From Lachnospiraceae bacterium (GTDB taxonomy: Bacteria; Bacillota; Clostridia; Lachnospirales; Lachnospiraceae), in assembly GCA_004558185.1 (NCBI GenBank), contig SFDP01000022.1:1-64000 (forward strand): 64,000 bases of DNA, in the 5' to 3' direction. Under the pieces are notes generated by a model, which searched no databases, had not been told where the DNA came from, and saw nothing but the letters and a program-made list of their open reading frames with translations. Within the stretch, counting starts at the first letter, position 1; every line of letters begins with the position of its first letter. The position numbers and the translations under genes were made by a program. Below, in pieces: positions 23,838-33,991 of this stretch.

Positions 23838-26800
23838 ATGTATCTAAAGCGAATAGAAGTGCAGGGTTTCAAATCCTTTGCCAATAAAATCACATTTCAG
23901 TTTCATAATGGAATTACAGGAATCGTAGGGCCTAACGGAAGCGGCAAAAGCAATGTTGCAGATGCCGTTCGTTGGGTGCTGGGAGAACAGAGAATCAAAC
24001 AGCTTAGAGGGGCTTCCATGCAGGATGTCATTTTTTCCGGTACAGAAAGCAGAAAACCCTTAAGCTATGCTTACGTTGCCATTACTTTGGATAACAGTGA
24101 CCATCAGCTTGCTATCGATTATGATGAAGTAACGGTAGCCCGCCGTCTGTACCGCTCCGGTGAAAGTGAATATCTGATTAATGGAGCTTCCTGTAGATTG
24201 AAGGATGTCAATGAGCTGTTTTATGACACAGGCATTGGCAAAGAAGGATACTCCATTATCGGACAGGGACAGATCGACAGAATTCTAAGCGGGAAACCGG
24301 AGGAAAAAAGAGAGCTTTTCGATGAAGCGGCGGGAATCGTAAAATTTAAACGACGTAAGGCTACGGCACAGAAGAAGCTGGAGGAAGAAAAGCAGAATCT
24401 GATCCGGGTAAATGACATTTTGTCGGAATTGGAAAAGCAGATTGGGCCTTTGGAAAGACAGTCGGATAAGGCAAAAATTTATCTGAAAAAAAAGGAAGAG
24501 TTAAAGACACTTGATGTCAATGTATTCCTTTTGGAAAATACCCGAATCAAGGAGCTGCTTGGCAAGGTAGAAGAAGATTTACAGGTGGCTTCTCAAGAGC
24601 TGGAAAGTTCCAACAGCACGTATCGGCAAATTAAAGAGGAATATGATCAAATTCAGACCAGGCTGGGAACCCTGGAGGAAGAAATTGAGCAAACACGCTC
24701 AAGCCTTACGGATACCAGTGTGCTGAGAGGAAAGCTGGAGGGCGAAATCAAGGTTTTACAGGAGCAGATAAATTTTGCGCTGTCCAATGCAGAGCATCTG
24801 AAGCAAAGACAGAGTCAGGTGCAGACTGCCTTAAAGGAAAAGGAAGGGGAGCAGCAGGCAATCCTTGAACTGAAAGAGGCAATTGATGAGGATGCCCTGC
24901 AGGCCGGCATTAAAAAGGAGGAGGCCGGCAGTAAGCTGGCTTTGGTGCAAAAGCAGATTGAAACCATTAATCATCATATCGAAACGGGGAAAAATACAAT
25001 TATTAATGCTCTTAATGAAAGAGCTACGATCAAGTCCCAGATGGAAAGATACGATACCATGCTGGAACAGGTACAGATTCGTAAGGCCGAGCTGACCTCC
25101 CGACTGGTTTCAGTAAAATCTGATGAAGAAAAGCAGGAGCATCTGATTCAGAATCTGGAGGACGAATTCCAAAAGATACAGGAAAAAATTACTGCTTTAA
25201 ACCATGCTCAGGCGAAAAAGGAGGAAGAGCTTGATCAGATCAGGGAGGAGCTGTCCGGACAGGATCAGGCACTTAGAGATACACAGGTAAAGTATCATCA
25301 GGAAAAATCCAGGCTGGATGCCCTGTCCAATCTGACCGAGCGTTATGAAGGCTATGGCGGCTCCGTAAAGCGGGTAATGGAGCAAAGGGAAGAAGAAGCA
25401 GGCATTATCGGTGTTGTTGCAGATATTATTAAGGTAGATAAGCAATATGAAACAGCCATTGAAACTGCACTGGGAGGGAATATCCAGAATATTGTTACGG
25501 AAGACGAAGAAACTGCCAAGAAAATGATCAGCTTCCTGAAAGCCCATAAGGCAGGCCGCGCAACCTTTCTTCCCCTCACCAGTACCCGGAATCCTCAGGA
25601 GTTTAAAACGCCTCAGGTGCTTGAGGAAAAGGGAGTTGTGGGAATGGCTCATGAACTGGTAAAGGTGGAGCCCAGGTATAGTAATGTGGCAAAGGCCATG
25701 CTGGGGAGAATTGTGGTTGTGGACCATGTGGATCATGCGGTAAAGATAGCCCGTAAGTATGGCTATGGGATCCGTATGGTAACCCTTGAAGGAGAGCTTC
25801 TGGTACCCGGCGGTGCAATCAGTGGAGGTGCCTTTAAAAACAACAGTAATCTGTTGGGAAGACGCCGGGAAATGGAAGAACTCGGCCGGAAGGTTAAGGA
25901 TTATTTAAAACAGGTGGATGATTTATTAAATGGGATAGAGGCCACCAAGGAAAAGCGGGATCGAATGCGTCTGGAGCTGGAGCAGATCAAGGCCGGTCTC
26001 CAGGAGGAATTTATTCATCAGAATACGGCCCGGCTGAATGTTATTGCGGCGAGAAAGAAGCAGGATGAAACCCATACCGGAGCAGACTCTCTAATGGCGG
26101 AGGTCAATGACAGTGAAAGTCAACTGGCAGAAATCATGGAAGGAAAGCAAAGGATTTTAAAAGAATTGGAAACTTCTCAGGAGCTGGAGAAAAACGCAGA
26201 AAAGCAGATTGGAGAGTTTCAGCTCCAACTGGAGGAGCTTCGGCGGCAGGAATCGGAGCATACTGCGTTAGTTTCCGAGCAGGAGGTGGAAGTAGAGAAA
26301 ATCCTTCAGCGCAAAGGCTTTGAGCAGCAGAATCTGGATCGTGTCAATGCCGAAGTAGAAAGATTCAGGACTGAGCTGGCAGAAATTGTGGAAGGTATTG
26401 GTGCGAAAGAAGAGGAAATTGAATTTAAGCAGCAATCCATTGTCCAGCTTAATGAAACCATTGCGGCTTCACACACCTCCCAATCGGATGCAGAAACTGT
26501 GCTGAAGGATAAGCTGGCAGCAAAGGAGGAGCTGAGCCTTAAGCAAAAGAATTTTTTTGCTACCAGAGAAGAGATGGCAGAAAAGATTACCCGCCTGGAT
26601 AAGGAAACCTACCGCCTTACCAGTCAGAAGGAGCGACACCAGGAGGCGATTCAGAGCCAGATTGATTATATGTGGAATGAATATGAGATTACGCTTCATG
26701 ATGCAGCCTCCATGCGGAATGATGAGCTGACAGATTTAACGGTGATGAAGCGGGATGTGGGTGCCTTAAAGGACGAGATCAGGCGATTGGGGGATGTAAA

Positions 26801-27398
26801 TGTAAATGCCATTGAGGATTTCAAGAACCTGATGGAACGCTATGGCTTTTTAAAAACCCAGCACGATGATCTGGTAGAGGCGGAAAAAACTCTTTTGGAA
26901 ATTATCGAAGAGCTGGATACTGCCATGCGAAAACAGTTTAAGGAAAAATTTGCCCAGATTTCCAGAGAATTCGATAAGGTATTTAAGGAACTGTTCGGAG
27001 GAGGAAAAGGCACTCTTGAGCTGATGGAAGAGGAGGATATTTTGGAAGCCGGGATTCGGATTATTGCCCAGCCCCCGGGAAAGAAGCTGCAGAATATGAT
27101 GCAGCTGTCCGGCGGCGAGAAAGCCTTGACGGCAATCGCTCTGCTTTTTGCTATTCAGAATCTGAAGCCATCACCTTTCTGCCTTCTGGATGAAATCGAG
27201 GCGGCACTGGATGAAAACAATGTGGCAAGATACGCAAAGTATCTACATAAGCTGACCAAATACACCCAGTTTATTGTAATCACCCACAGACGGGGAACCA
27301 TGGAAAGGGCTGACCGGCTATATGGAATTACCATGCAGGAGAAGGGAGTTTCTACCCTGGTCAGTGTCAATCTGATTGAACAGGAGTTGGATAAATAA
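23838..27398 (+). CDS. smc: Chromosome segregation protein SMC
   Basis: Protein of 1186 aa, full length. Works with ScpA and ScpB to organise and segregate the chromosome. Seen: Walker A GPNGSGKSN near residue 34, long coiled coil (about 165-500), a hinge at about 505-680 (GYGGSVKRVM, LVPGGAISGGAF), a second coiled coil (about 680-1020), the ABC signature LSGGEKALTAIALL and Walker B FCLLDEIEAALDENN. Followed after 21 bases by ftsY. Confidence 0.98.
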   Translation: MYLKRIEVQGFKSFANKITFQFHNGITGIVGPNGSGKSNVADAVRWVLGEQRIKQLRGASMQDVIFSGTESRKPLSYAYVAITLDNSDHQLAIDYDEVTVARRLYRSGESEYLINGASCRLKDVNELFYDTGIGKEGYSIIGQGQIDRILSGKPEEKRELFDEAAGIVKFKRRKATAQKKLEEEKQNLIRVNDILSELEKQIGPLERQSDKAKIYLKKKEELKTLDVNVFLLENTRIKELLGKVEEDLQVASQELESSNSTYRQIKEEYDQIQTRLGTLEEEIEQTRSSLTDTSVLRGKLEGEIKVLQEQINFALSNAEHLKQRQSQVQTALKEKEGEQQAILELKEAIDEDALQAGIKKEEAGSKLALVQKQIETINHHIETGKNTIINALNERATIKSQMERYDTMLEQVQIRKAELTSRLVSVKSDEEKQEHLIQNLEDEFQKIQEKITALNHAQAKKEEELDQIREELSGQDQALRDTQVKYHQEKSRLDALSNLTERYEGYGGSVKRVMEQREEEAGIIGVVADIIKVDKQYETAIETALGGNIQNIVTEDEETAKKMISFLKAHKAGRATFLPLTSTRNPQEFKTPQVLEEKGVVGMAHELVKVEPRYSNVAKAMLGRIVVVDHVDHAVKIARKYGYGIRMVTLEGELLVPGGAISGGAFKNNSNLLGRRREMEELGRKVKDYLKQVDDLLNGIEATKEKRDRMRLELEQIKAGLQEEFIHQNTARLNVIAARKKQDETHTGADSLMAEVNDSESQLAEIMEGKQRILKELETSQELEKNAEKQIGEFQLQLEELRRQESEHTALVSEQEVEVEKILQRKGFEQQNLDRVNAEVERFRTELAEIVEGIGAKEEEIEFKQQSIVQLNETIAASHTSQSDAETVLKDKLAAKEELSLKQKNFFATREEMAEKITRLDKETYRLTSQKERHQEAIQSQIDYMWNEYEITLHDAASMRNDELTDLTVMKRDVGALKDEIRRLGDVNVNAIEDFKNLMERYGFLKTQHDDLVEAEKTLLEIIEELDTAMRKQFKEKFAQISREFDKVFKELFGGGKGTLELMEEEDILEAGIRIIAQPPGKKLQNMMQLSGGEKALTAIALLFAIQNLKPSPFCLLDEIEAALDENNVARYAKYLHKLTKYTQFIVITHRRGTMERADRLYGITMQEKGVSTLVSVNLIEQELDK

Positions 27399-27419
27399 AG
27401 ATTAGAATGGAAGGTGGAT

Positions 27420-28358
27420 ATGGAAAAAGAAGGATTTTTTGGCAGATTAAAAAGGGGGCTGGCAAAAACCAGAGAAAATATTGTCAGAAGCATTGATGCG
27501 GTATTTTATGATGCCTCCTGTATTGATGAGGACTTTTATGAGGAATTGGAAGAAATCCTGATCATGGGAGATATAGGCATTAACGCAACTCAGGCAATTC
27601 TGGATAAGCTGCGGGAGCAGATCAGAGAAAATCTCCTGACGCAGCCCTCCCAGTGTAAGGAATTGTTGATTCAAACCATCAAAGAGCAAATGAAGGTTGA
27701 TAAAGCTGCCTATGCCTTTGAAGAAGAGCAGTCTATTGTTATGATTATGGGAGTCAACGGAGTGGGTAAAACCACTACTGTAGGAAAATTGGCAGCAAAG
27801 CTGAAGGGACAGGGAAAAAAGGTTCTTATTGCTGCTGCAGATACCTTTCGTGCGGCTGCGGGAGAACAGCTTGAGGAGTGGAGCCATCGTGCAGGCGTGG
27901 ATATGATTGGGGGAAAAGAAGGAGGTGATCCGGCCAGTGTAATCTATGATGCGGTAAATGCTGCTAAGGCAAGAAAAGTGGATGTGCTGCTGTGTGACAC
28001 GGCCGGAAGACTGCATAATAAAAAGAATCTGATGGAAGAACTGAAAAAAATGAATCGGATTATTGAACGGGAATTTCCTGATGCACATCGGGAAAACCTG
28101 GTGGTCTTGGATGCCACTACAGGTCAGAATGCTTTGAATCAGGCCAGAGAATTTGGAGCCGTTGCCGATCTCACAGGAATCGTACTGACAAAAATGGATG
28201 GAACAGCAAAGGGGGGAATTGCTATTGCCATTCAGTCGGAGCTGGGAATCCCTGTAAAATATATTGGTGTAGGTGAGTCTATTGAGGATTTGCAGAAATT
28301 CAATTCCGATGAGTTTGTAGATGCGCTTTTCGATTTTGACCCATCGAAAGAAGAATAA
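27420..28358 (+). CDS. ftsY: Signal recognition particle receptor FtsY
   Basis: Protein of 312 aa from ATG 27420 (GGAAGGTGG upstream). Membrane-associated GTPase that docks SRP-ribosome complexes. Short N-terminal helix (GFFGRLKRGLAKTREN) instead of the long acidic A domain, as usual in Gram-positives. NG domain: GVNGVGKTTTVGKLA, DTFRAAAGEQLEEW, LCDTAGRLHNK and LTKMDGTAKGG. Its partner Ffh is encoded at 34367. Confidence 0.97.
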   Translation: MEKEGFFGRLKRGLAKTRENIVRSIDAVFYDASCIDEDFYEELEEILIMGDIGINATQAILDKLREQIRENLLTQPSQCKELLIQTIKEQMKVDKAAYAFEEEQSIVMIMGVNGVGKTTTVGKLAAKLKGQGKKVLIAAADTFRAAAGEQLEEWSHRAGVDMIGGKEGGDPASVIYDAVNAAKARKVDVLLCDTAGRLHNKKNLMEELKKMNRIIEREFPDAHRENLVVLDATTGQNALNQAREFGAVADLTGIVLTKMDGTAKGGIAIAIQSELGIPVKYIGVGESIEDLQKFNSDEFVDALFDFDPSKEE

Positions 28359-28379
28359 ATAAGGAAAGAGGGAAAAAGA

Positions 28380-29591
28380 ATGTTAAGCCTGGAACGATTT
28401 GAAGAAGCTGCAGAAGTGGTCAAAAGAGTAACACAGGAGACCAAGCTGGTTTACAGTGATTATTTCAGTGCTACCACAGGTAACAGGGTTTATCTTAAAC
28501 CGGAAAATATGCAGTTTACAGGAGCCTATAAAGTGCGTGGTGCATATTATAAGATGAGCACTCTGACTGAAGATGAGCGACAGAAGGGAATCATCACGGC
28601 TTCTGCGGGAAATCATGCGCAGGGGGTTGCTTATGCAGCCAAGTGCTATGGAGTAAAGGCTACTATCGTCATGCCAACTACCACTCCCTTGATGAAGGTG
28701 AATCGGACAAAGGGCTATGGAGCACAGGTGGTGCTTTATGGAGATGTTTATGATGAAGCCTGTGCTCATGCTTACAAGTTGGCCGAGGGGCATGGATACA
28801 CCTTTATTCATCCATTTGATGATGAAGCGGTGGCTACAGGACAGGGAACCATTGCTATGGAAATTTTCAAGGAGCTGCCTCTGGTGGATTACATCCTTTG
28901 TCCCATAGGGGGAGGCGGACTTGCCACTGGAGTTTCTACCCTGGCCAAATTGCTGAATCCCAAAATCAAGGTCATCGGAGTGGAGCCTGCGGGGGCGAAC
29001 TGCATGGAGGAATCCTTAAAACTGGGCAAGGTAACTACCCTGGCTGCAGTGAACACCATTGCCGATGGTACTGCAGTCAAAACACCGGGAAGTATAATTT
29101 TCCCCTATCTGCAAAAAAATCTGGATGGAATCATTACGGTAGAGGACAGTGAATTGGTAGTGTCCTTTCTGGATATGGTTGAAAACCATAAAATGGTGGT
29201 GGAAAACTCCGGTCTGCTGACCGTAGCGGCACTGAAAAAACTGGAGGTCAAGGGAAAAAAGGTGGTCTCTATCTTAAGCGGAGGAAACATGGATGTGATT
29301 ACCATGTCCTCGGTGGTTCAGCAGGGGCTTATTCTCAGGGACAGAATCTTTACGGTATCGGTATTGCTGCCGGATAAGCCCGGAGAGCTTAGTCGGGTTG
29401 CCAGTGTGGTTGCAAAGGAAAATGGAAATGTAATCAAGCTGGAGCACAATCAGTTCGTCAGCATTAATCGAAATGCAGCCGTTGAACTTCGTATTACGTT
29501 GGAGGCTTTTGGCACAGAGCATAAGCAGCAGATCATGAAAGCTCTGGAAAGGGAAGGCTATCAGCCTAAAGTAGTGAGAACAAACATATAG
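28380..29591 (+). CDS. ilvA: Threonine ammonia-lyase (with C-terminal ACT domain)
   Basis: Protein of 403 aa. PLP enzyme converting threonine to 2-oxobutanoate and ammonia. Seen: the PLP lysine Lys51 in FTGAYKVRGAYYKM, the ASAGNHAQGVAYAAK loop, the glycine-rich CPIGGGGLATGVS, and a C-terminal ACT-like regulatory domain from about residue 325 (VSVLLPDKPGELSRVASVVA). This is the single-ACT, 400-residue type, catabolic or biosynthetic use not decided by sequence. No other isoleucine genes lie nearby. Confidence 0.93.
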   Translation: MLSLERFEEAAEVVKRVTQETKLVYSDYFSATTGNRVYLKPENMQFTGAYKVRGAYYKMSTLTEDERQKGIITASAGNHAQGVAYAAKCYGVKATIVMPTTTPLMKVNRTKGYGAQVVLYGDVYDEACAHAYKLAEGHGYTFIHPFDDEAVATGQGTIAMEIFKELPLVDYILCPIGGGGLATGVSTLAKLLNPKIKVIGVEPAGANCMEESLKLGKVTTLAAVNTIADGTAVKTPGSIIFPYLQKNLDGIITVEDSELVVSFLDMVENHKMVVENSGLLTVAALKKLEVKGKKVVSILSGGNMDVITMSSVVQQGLILRDRIFTVSVLLPDKPGELSRVASVVAKENGNVIKLEHNQFVSINRNAAVELRITLEAFGTEHKQQIMKALEREGYQPKVVRTNI

Positions 29592-29668
29592 AGAAAAAAT
29601 AGCTGTATTTTTCCGGGGAAAAATGGTATGGTAGATGGAAAGAGACGGTTAGGAAAGGGGAAGCAGTT

Positions 29669-31384
29669 TTGGAGATAGTAGGAGAACGAGTGGGTATACA
29701 TTTGTCCAGTCCTTTAGTAATGATTCTTGTAGGAATGCTGGCAACAATATGGTCTATGGACTATTTGAAAAAGCTGACCATGGGAATGCGAGAGATCAAG
29801 CCGGCCATGAGAGCATTGAGCGGATTTATTAATGGCCTTCTCTTATATGCTGCACATTGCCTGTTTTATCAGGCTTCCCCACTGATTCTCCTGCTGGGCA
29901 GTCCGGCAACTGTCATCATTTATTTATATTTGAACAGTAAGGATGTTCTTTACACCTATTTATATCTGTATCATAAATTTGTGATGAATTTCATGTGTAT
30001 TTACTGGTTAGTGGCTTCTGTGGTAGGGCTGCTTCCTGTTGGTACGGTTCCCACAGAAGCCTTTACCTATAAGGGAAGTATATTGTCCCTGAGCCTTTTG
30101 CTGTCGTCAGGCTGGGTACGTTGTCTTTCCCGATCTCATTACTATCCCTTTAATGAGCTGTACAGCATAATTCACTCTAAAAAGCGAGGAAGGCTATTCT
30201 TTCTATACTTAACAACCTGTGACATTTTTTTGATTGTATCAACGATAATTCTGAGCCCTTTACTAACCCCTCATCTCCAGGATACAAAACTGGAAAATAT
30301 GATTTATCTGGAGATTTTTATTAAAACACTATTGATTTTCAGTTGCAGTTATCTCATTCTTTTTATTCAGTCCTATGAGGAGAGGCAAAGGCAGGAGAAT
30401 AAGGCAATCCAGTCTATGCTGGAGAAAGAACGCTCCTATAGAAATAATGTACAAAAGAAGGGACTGCTGTATTTCCTGGTCAATATAAGCAAGAATAAGC
30501 TGGAGGAAGGCGAAGAGTTCTTTACGGCAGGGATGCTGGCGAAGGTGGCAACCTATGAAATGATGGTGGATAGGTTTGTCGAAAAATGTATCCACCCCAG
30601 CTATCAGAAAAAATTCAAACAGAAGAACCAGCTTGAATTTTTCTCCCAGCTATTGCAGGAAAACTCACATTTCAGCCAGTTGATGAGGGTATCTCCCAAA
30701 GGTCTTTTATCCTGCTTCCACTTTTCCGATGAGATGGATTGGGAGCTGAAGGAAACCAAAAAGCAATGGATATGGATCAAGGTGGATTACATCGTTACTC
30801 AGGATATTCATACAAAAGATATCTATGCATATATAGCCGCTTTTAATGTGGATAATGAGGTGCGGGAGCATGAAAAACTGAAAATCTCGGCCACCATTGA
30901 CGGACTGACGGGAATATATAACAGAGCGGCGCTGGAGGAAACTGCCCATCAGCAGCTTTTGGACAATGCAGCAGGAGCTATGCTGCTTCTGGATGTGGAT
31001 AATTTTAAGAAGGTTAATGATATTTTGGGGCACCCTAAGGGAGACGAATTATTGAAGGAGGTGGCCAGAGTTTTGCGTGAGGTTTTCCGGGAAAAAGATA
31101 TTCTGGGGCGCCTCGGAGGCGATGAATTCTGTGTTTTGATTTCGGGAAATATCTCTCAGTCGGTGGTTGAAGCCAGGGCGCAGGATATTAATCAGAGATG
31201 CAGGCGTACCTATTATTCTGAGAAGGGGGAGCCGATTAAAACCTCTGTCAGCATAGGGATCGCCCTTTGTACAGAAAGCTGCTGGACCTATGATAGTCTG
31301 TATAAATGTGCGGATCAGGCACTTTATCAGACCAAGAGCAGAGGAAAGGATGGGTATACGGTGTATGCCCATAATGTAAGCTAA
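29669..31384 (+). CDS. Membrane diguanylate cyclase (GGDEF)
   Basis: Protein of 571 aa with a TTG start; AGGAAAGGGG lies about eight bases ahead and no ATG with a better site is near. Residues 1-240 hold about six to seven hydrophobic segments, then a linker, then the GGDEF domain (about 415-565). The active motif RLGGDEFCV is intact near residue 482, and REKD stands five residues before it, the RxxD product-inhibition site. No EAL or HD-GYP phosphodiesterase is in the window. The N-terminal sensor is not a family I recognise. Monocistronic, with a terminator downstream. Confidence 0.92.
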   Translation: MEIVGERVGIHLSSPLVMILVGMLATIWSMDYLKKLTMGMREIKPAMRALSGFINGLLLYAAHCLFYQASPLILLLGSPATVIIYLYLNSKDVLYTYLYLYHKFVMNFMCIYWLVASVVGLLPVGTVPTEAFTYKGSILSLSLLLSSGWVRCLSRSHYYPFNELYSIIHSKKRGRLFFLYLTTCDIFLIVSTIILSPLLTPHLQDTKLENMIYLEIFIKTLLIFSCSYLILFIQSYEERQRQENKAIQSMLEKERSYRNNVQKKGLLYFLVNISKNKLEEGEEFFTAGMLAKVATYEMMVDRFVEKCIHPSYQKKFKQKNQLEFFSQLLQENSHFSQLMRVSPKGLLSCFHFSDEMDWELKETKKQWIWIKVDYIVTQDIHTKDIYAYIAAFNVDNEVREHEKLKISATIDGLTGIYNRAALEETAHQQLLDNAAGAMLLLDVDNFKKVNDILGHPKGDELLKEVARVLREVFREKDILGRLGGDEFCVLISGNISQSVVEARAQDINQRCRRTYYSEKGEPIKTSVSIGIALCTESCWTYDSLYKCADQALYQTKSRGKDGYTVYAHNVS

Positions 31385-31403
31385 AGAGTCAGCATATTTT
31401 TGC

Positions 31404-31436
31404 AGAATCTGCCTAAAATATAGGCAGATTCTTTTT
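31404..31436 (+). terminator. Terminator after the diguanylate cyclase
   Basis: AGAATCTGCCTA pairs with TAGGCAGATTCT, followed by TTTTT. Confidence 0.88.
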
Positions 31437-31443
31437 GAGAAGA

Positions 31444-31480
31444 GATTAGCTGGTAAGGCAGCGGAATGAGAGGTAAGATG
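31444..31480 (+). promoter_or_regulatory. Repeated leader motif, copy 1 (before the YitT-type gene)
   Basis: GATTA, then GCTG paired with CAGC around a short loop, then GGAATGAGAGGTAAGATGG. The same layout stands before rimM, gpsA and the MoxR-type gene. The GAGAGG is the ribosome-binding site. Confidence 0.6.
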
Positions 31481-32344
31481 GCAGAGAAGAAAAAAAGAAG
31501 CAGGATAAAAAGCTATGCGGTGGTGACGGTGGCCAGCTTATTGTACGGTGTGGCGGTCAGTCTGTTTTTAGATCCCAATAATATTGCTCCGGGAGGAGTG
31601 ACCGGTCTGGCCATGATAGTAAACCGATTGATTCGAATTGAAACGGGGACTTTGATCTTGCTTCTCAATATTCCTATTTTGATTTTGGGACTGCGGAAAT
31701 TTGGTTTTCATTTTCTGATTTCTACCATTTATGCTACCATACTCACCTCACTGTTCACCAATTATTTTGCAGGATATTCTCCTATCACAGAAGACCCTCT
31801 GCTGGCTGCGGTAATCGGAGGCTCGTTGGCAGCGCTTGCCCTGGGTCTGGTGTTTAAAAGCGGCGCCACAACAGGGGGAACGGACATTGTGGTGAAGGTA
31901 CTGCGACTTCGGTTTCCCCATTTGAAAACAGGAAGGCTGTTTATGATCTGTGATCTCGTGGTGGTAGGGCTGTCTGCAATCGTTTTTAAAAATGTGGATT
32001 CTGCTTTTTATGCGGCTATAAGTGTGATGCTGATGGGGGTGGTCTTTGATATGGTTCTTTATGGAGCTGATGGTGCAAAGCTGCTTTATATCATCAGTGA
32101 TTACTGGCAGGAGATAGGAGACCGTATCCTTCAGGAACTGGATATTGGTGTGACTTACCTGGAGGGTGAAGGGGCATACAGTAAAAAAAACAAGCGGGTA
32201 ATCATGTGTGTGGTTCGTAAGCAGCTTGCACCCCAGATCGAAGAAATCGTTAAGGAAGAAGACAAAGACGCCTTTATGATTATCTCCAGTGCAACAGAGA
32301 TCTATGGAGAAGGCTACAAAAATATCTTCAGTGAAAAGATCTGA
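31478..32344 (+). CDS. YitT-family membrane protein (DUF161/DUF2179)
   Basis: Protein of 288 aa from ATG 31478; an in-frame ATG at 31466 lies inside the leader motif and has no binding site. Five or six hydrophobic segments in residues 10-180 (for example YAVVTVASLLYGVAVSLF), then a soluble C-terminal DUF2179 domain from about 205 ending in DKDAFMIISSATEIYGEGY. Glycine-rich APGGVTGLAM and SGATTGGTDIV loops are family features. Transported substrate or ligand is not known. Confidence 0.9.
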   Translation: MAEKKKRSRIKSYAVVTVASLLYGVAVSLFLDPNNIAPGGVTGLAMIVNRLIRIETGTLILLLNIPILILGLRKFGFHFLISTIYATILTSLFTNYFAGYSPITEDPLLAAVIGGSLAALALGLVFKSGATTGGTDIVVKVLRLRFPHLKTGRLFMICDLVVVGLSAIVFKNVDSAFYAAISVMLMGVVFDMVLYGADGAKLLYIISDYWQEIGDRILQELDIGVTYLEGEGAYSKKNKRVIMCVVRKQLAPQIEEIVKEEDKDAFMIISSATEIYGEGYKNIFSEKI

Positions 32345-32369
32345 TGCGGTGAAGGAAGAGGACAGAATA

Positions 32370-33980
32370 ATGAAAATTACAATACGGGGCAGAGAAGAGA
32401 TAGAAATTGTGGGAAGCAGAGAGCAGACCCTTCTGGAAATACTGCAGGAGGCAGGGGTATATCTTCCTGCTTTGTGCGCAGGCAGGGGAACCTGTCAAAA
32501 ATGCAGAGTGAAGGTACTGGAGGGGCAGGTAGAGACAGGCCAAGAAGAGAACGGAGTGTGTTTGGCGTGTAAAACCTCTCCGGTAACGGATGTTGTATTA
32601 GAACTGCCCAGAGAAGATGAAAGAGAGATTCTGGTGGAAGGTATGGAAAGAGCTGTTTCCACCGGGGATGAAATAGAGGAATTGACACTTACCGAGAGAA
32701 ACTTTATCGCAGTGGATATCGGCACCACAACGATAGCCATGGCTTTGGTGGGAGAATCCTCCGGGGAAATAAAGGATACCTATGCCGCACTGAATCGTCA
32801 GAGAATGTATGGTGCAGATGTAATCAGCAGAATTGCGGCAGCTAACGGAGGGCAGCTTTCGCTATTACGGCAATTAATTGCAGAGGACTTATGGCAGGGA
32901 GTTGAAAAGCTGGCAAAAGAGGGAAGCAGACCCGTTACAAAGGTGGTGATTGCAGCCAACACTACCATGGTGCATCTGCTGATGGGGTATGACTGCGGGT
33001 CTTTGGGCAGGCATCCTTTCATTAGTGAGCATCTGGAAATGATTCAGACAACCCTGGGAGATATCCGAACAGACATTGACAGGAGAGTGTGTCAGGAAGA
33101 CATACTGTCCCTGCTTCCTGTAATTATTCTTCCGGGAATATCTGCCTTTGTAGGAGGAGACATTACCGCCGATCTGTTGGTTTGCTCCGGCTTTGAGGAA
33201 GAGGGTATTTCCCTGCTTCTGGATATGGGAACCAACGGAGAGATGGTGATCGGGAATAACCGCCGACTAGTAGCAGCTTCAACAGCGGCAGGTCCTGCCT
33301 TTGAGGGAGGAAATATTACCTGCGGAACAGGCAGTATTCCAGGTGCGGTCAATCAGGTAAGAATTGTAAATCGTCGTGCGGTCATTGGAACCATAGGTGG
33401 AAAGCAGCCCCCTGTGGGGATCTGCGGAACAGGAATTATAGGTGGAATAGCCGAGCTTAAACGAAATAGAATTATGGATAGGGGCGGCACTCTGCAAGCT
33501 CCCTATGGGGATAAAGGTTTTCCGCTATGGGTGGCTCCTACAGGAGAAAAAATTGCACTTTATCAACAGGATATTCGCCAGATACAGTTGGCGAAGGGAG
33601 CCATTCGGGCAGGGATGGAGCAGTTGATGGAGGTCTTTGGCTGTATGCCGGGTGAAGTTGACAGGGTTTATCTGGCGGGGGGCTTCGGTACGGGGCTGCC
33701 TATTGATGCGGCTATGGAAATTGGATTGCTGCCAAAAGAATTTGGAGGGAAGGTAACAGGGATTGGAAATGGAGCACTTCAGGGAGCCATTGCCTGTGGG
33801 AGAAAGCCTCCTGAAGCAGAGAAACATACAGAAGCCGGCAATAACGGCAGAAATCGTCAATTGCTTATTCCTGGAATCCCAAAACAGCTCAACGGAATAA
33901 AGGCAAGAGTGGAAAGCCTTTCTTTGGCTCTTGCAGAGGGCTTTGAAGAGAAATATTTGAGGTATCTGGACTTTGTATAA
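32370..33980 (+). CDS. 2Fe-2S/ASKHA corrinoid-activation-type protein (RACo-like, DUF4445)
   Basis: Protein of 536 aa from ATG 32370. N-terminal ferredoxin domain with C36-x5-C42-x2-C45 and C64, then the DUF4445 ASKHA domain: FIAVDIGTTTIAMALV, LNRQRMYGADVISRI, VVIAANTTMVHLL, LLLDMGTNGEMVIGN and YLAGGFGTG. Known: such proteins use ATP to reduce inactive Co(II) corrinoid proteins in methyltransferase systems. No corrinoid protein or methyltransferase gene is in the window, so its partner must be elsewhere or its target differs. Residues about 460-500 form a variable insert near the C-terminus. Closed by a terminator. Confidence 0.9.
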   Translation: MKITIRGREEIEIVGSREQTLLEILQEAGVYLPALCAGRGTCQKCRVKVLEGQVETGQEENGVCLACKTSPVTDVVLELPREDEREILVEGMERAVSTGDEIEELTLTERNFIAVDIGTTTIAMALVGESSGEIKDTYAALNRQRMYGADVISRIAAANGGQLSLLRQLIAEDLWQGVEKLAKEGSRPVTKVVIAANTTMVHLLMGYDCGSLGRHPFISEHLEMIQTTLGDIRTDIDRRVCQEDILSLLPVIILPGISAFVGGDITADLLVCSGFEEEGISLLLDMGTNGEMVIGNNRRLVAASTAAGPAFEGGNITCGTGSIPGAVNQVRIVNRRAVIGTIGGKQPPVGICGTGIIGGIAELKRNRIMDRGGTLQAPYGDKGFPLWVAPTGEKIALYQQDIRQIQLAKGAIRAGMEQLMEVFGCMPGEVDRVYLAGGFGTGLPIDAAMEIGLLPKEFGGKVTGIGNGALQGAIACGRKPPEAEKHTEAGNNGRNRQLLIPGIPKQLNGIKARVESLSLALAEGFEEKYLRYLDFV

Positions 33981-33991
33981 AATTTACATCA

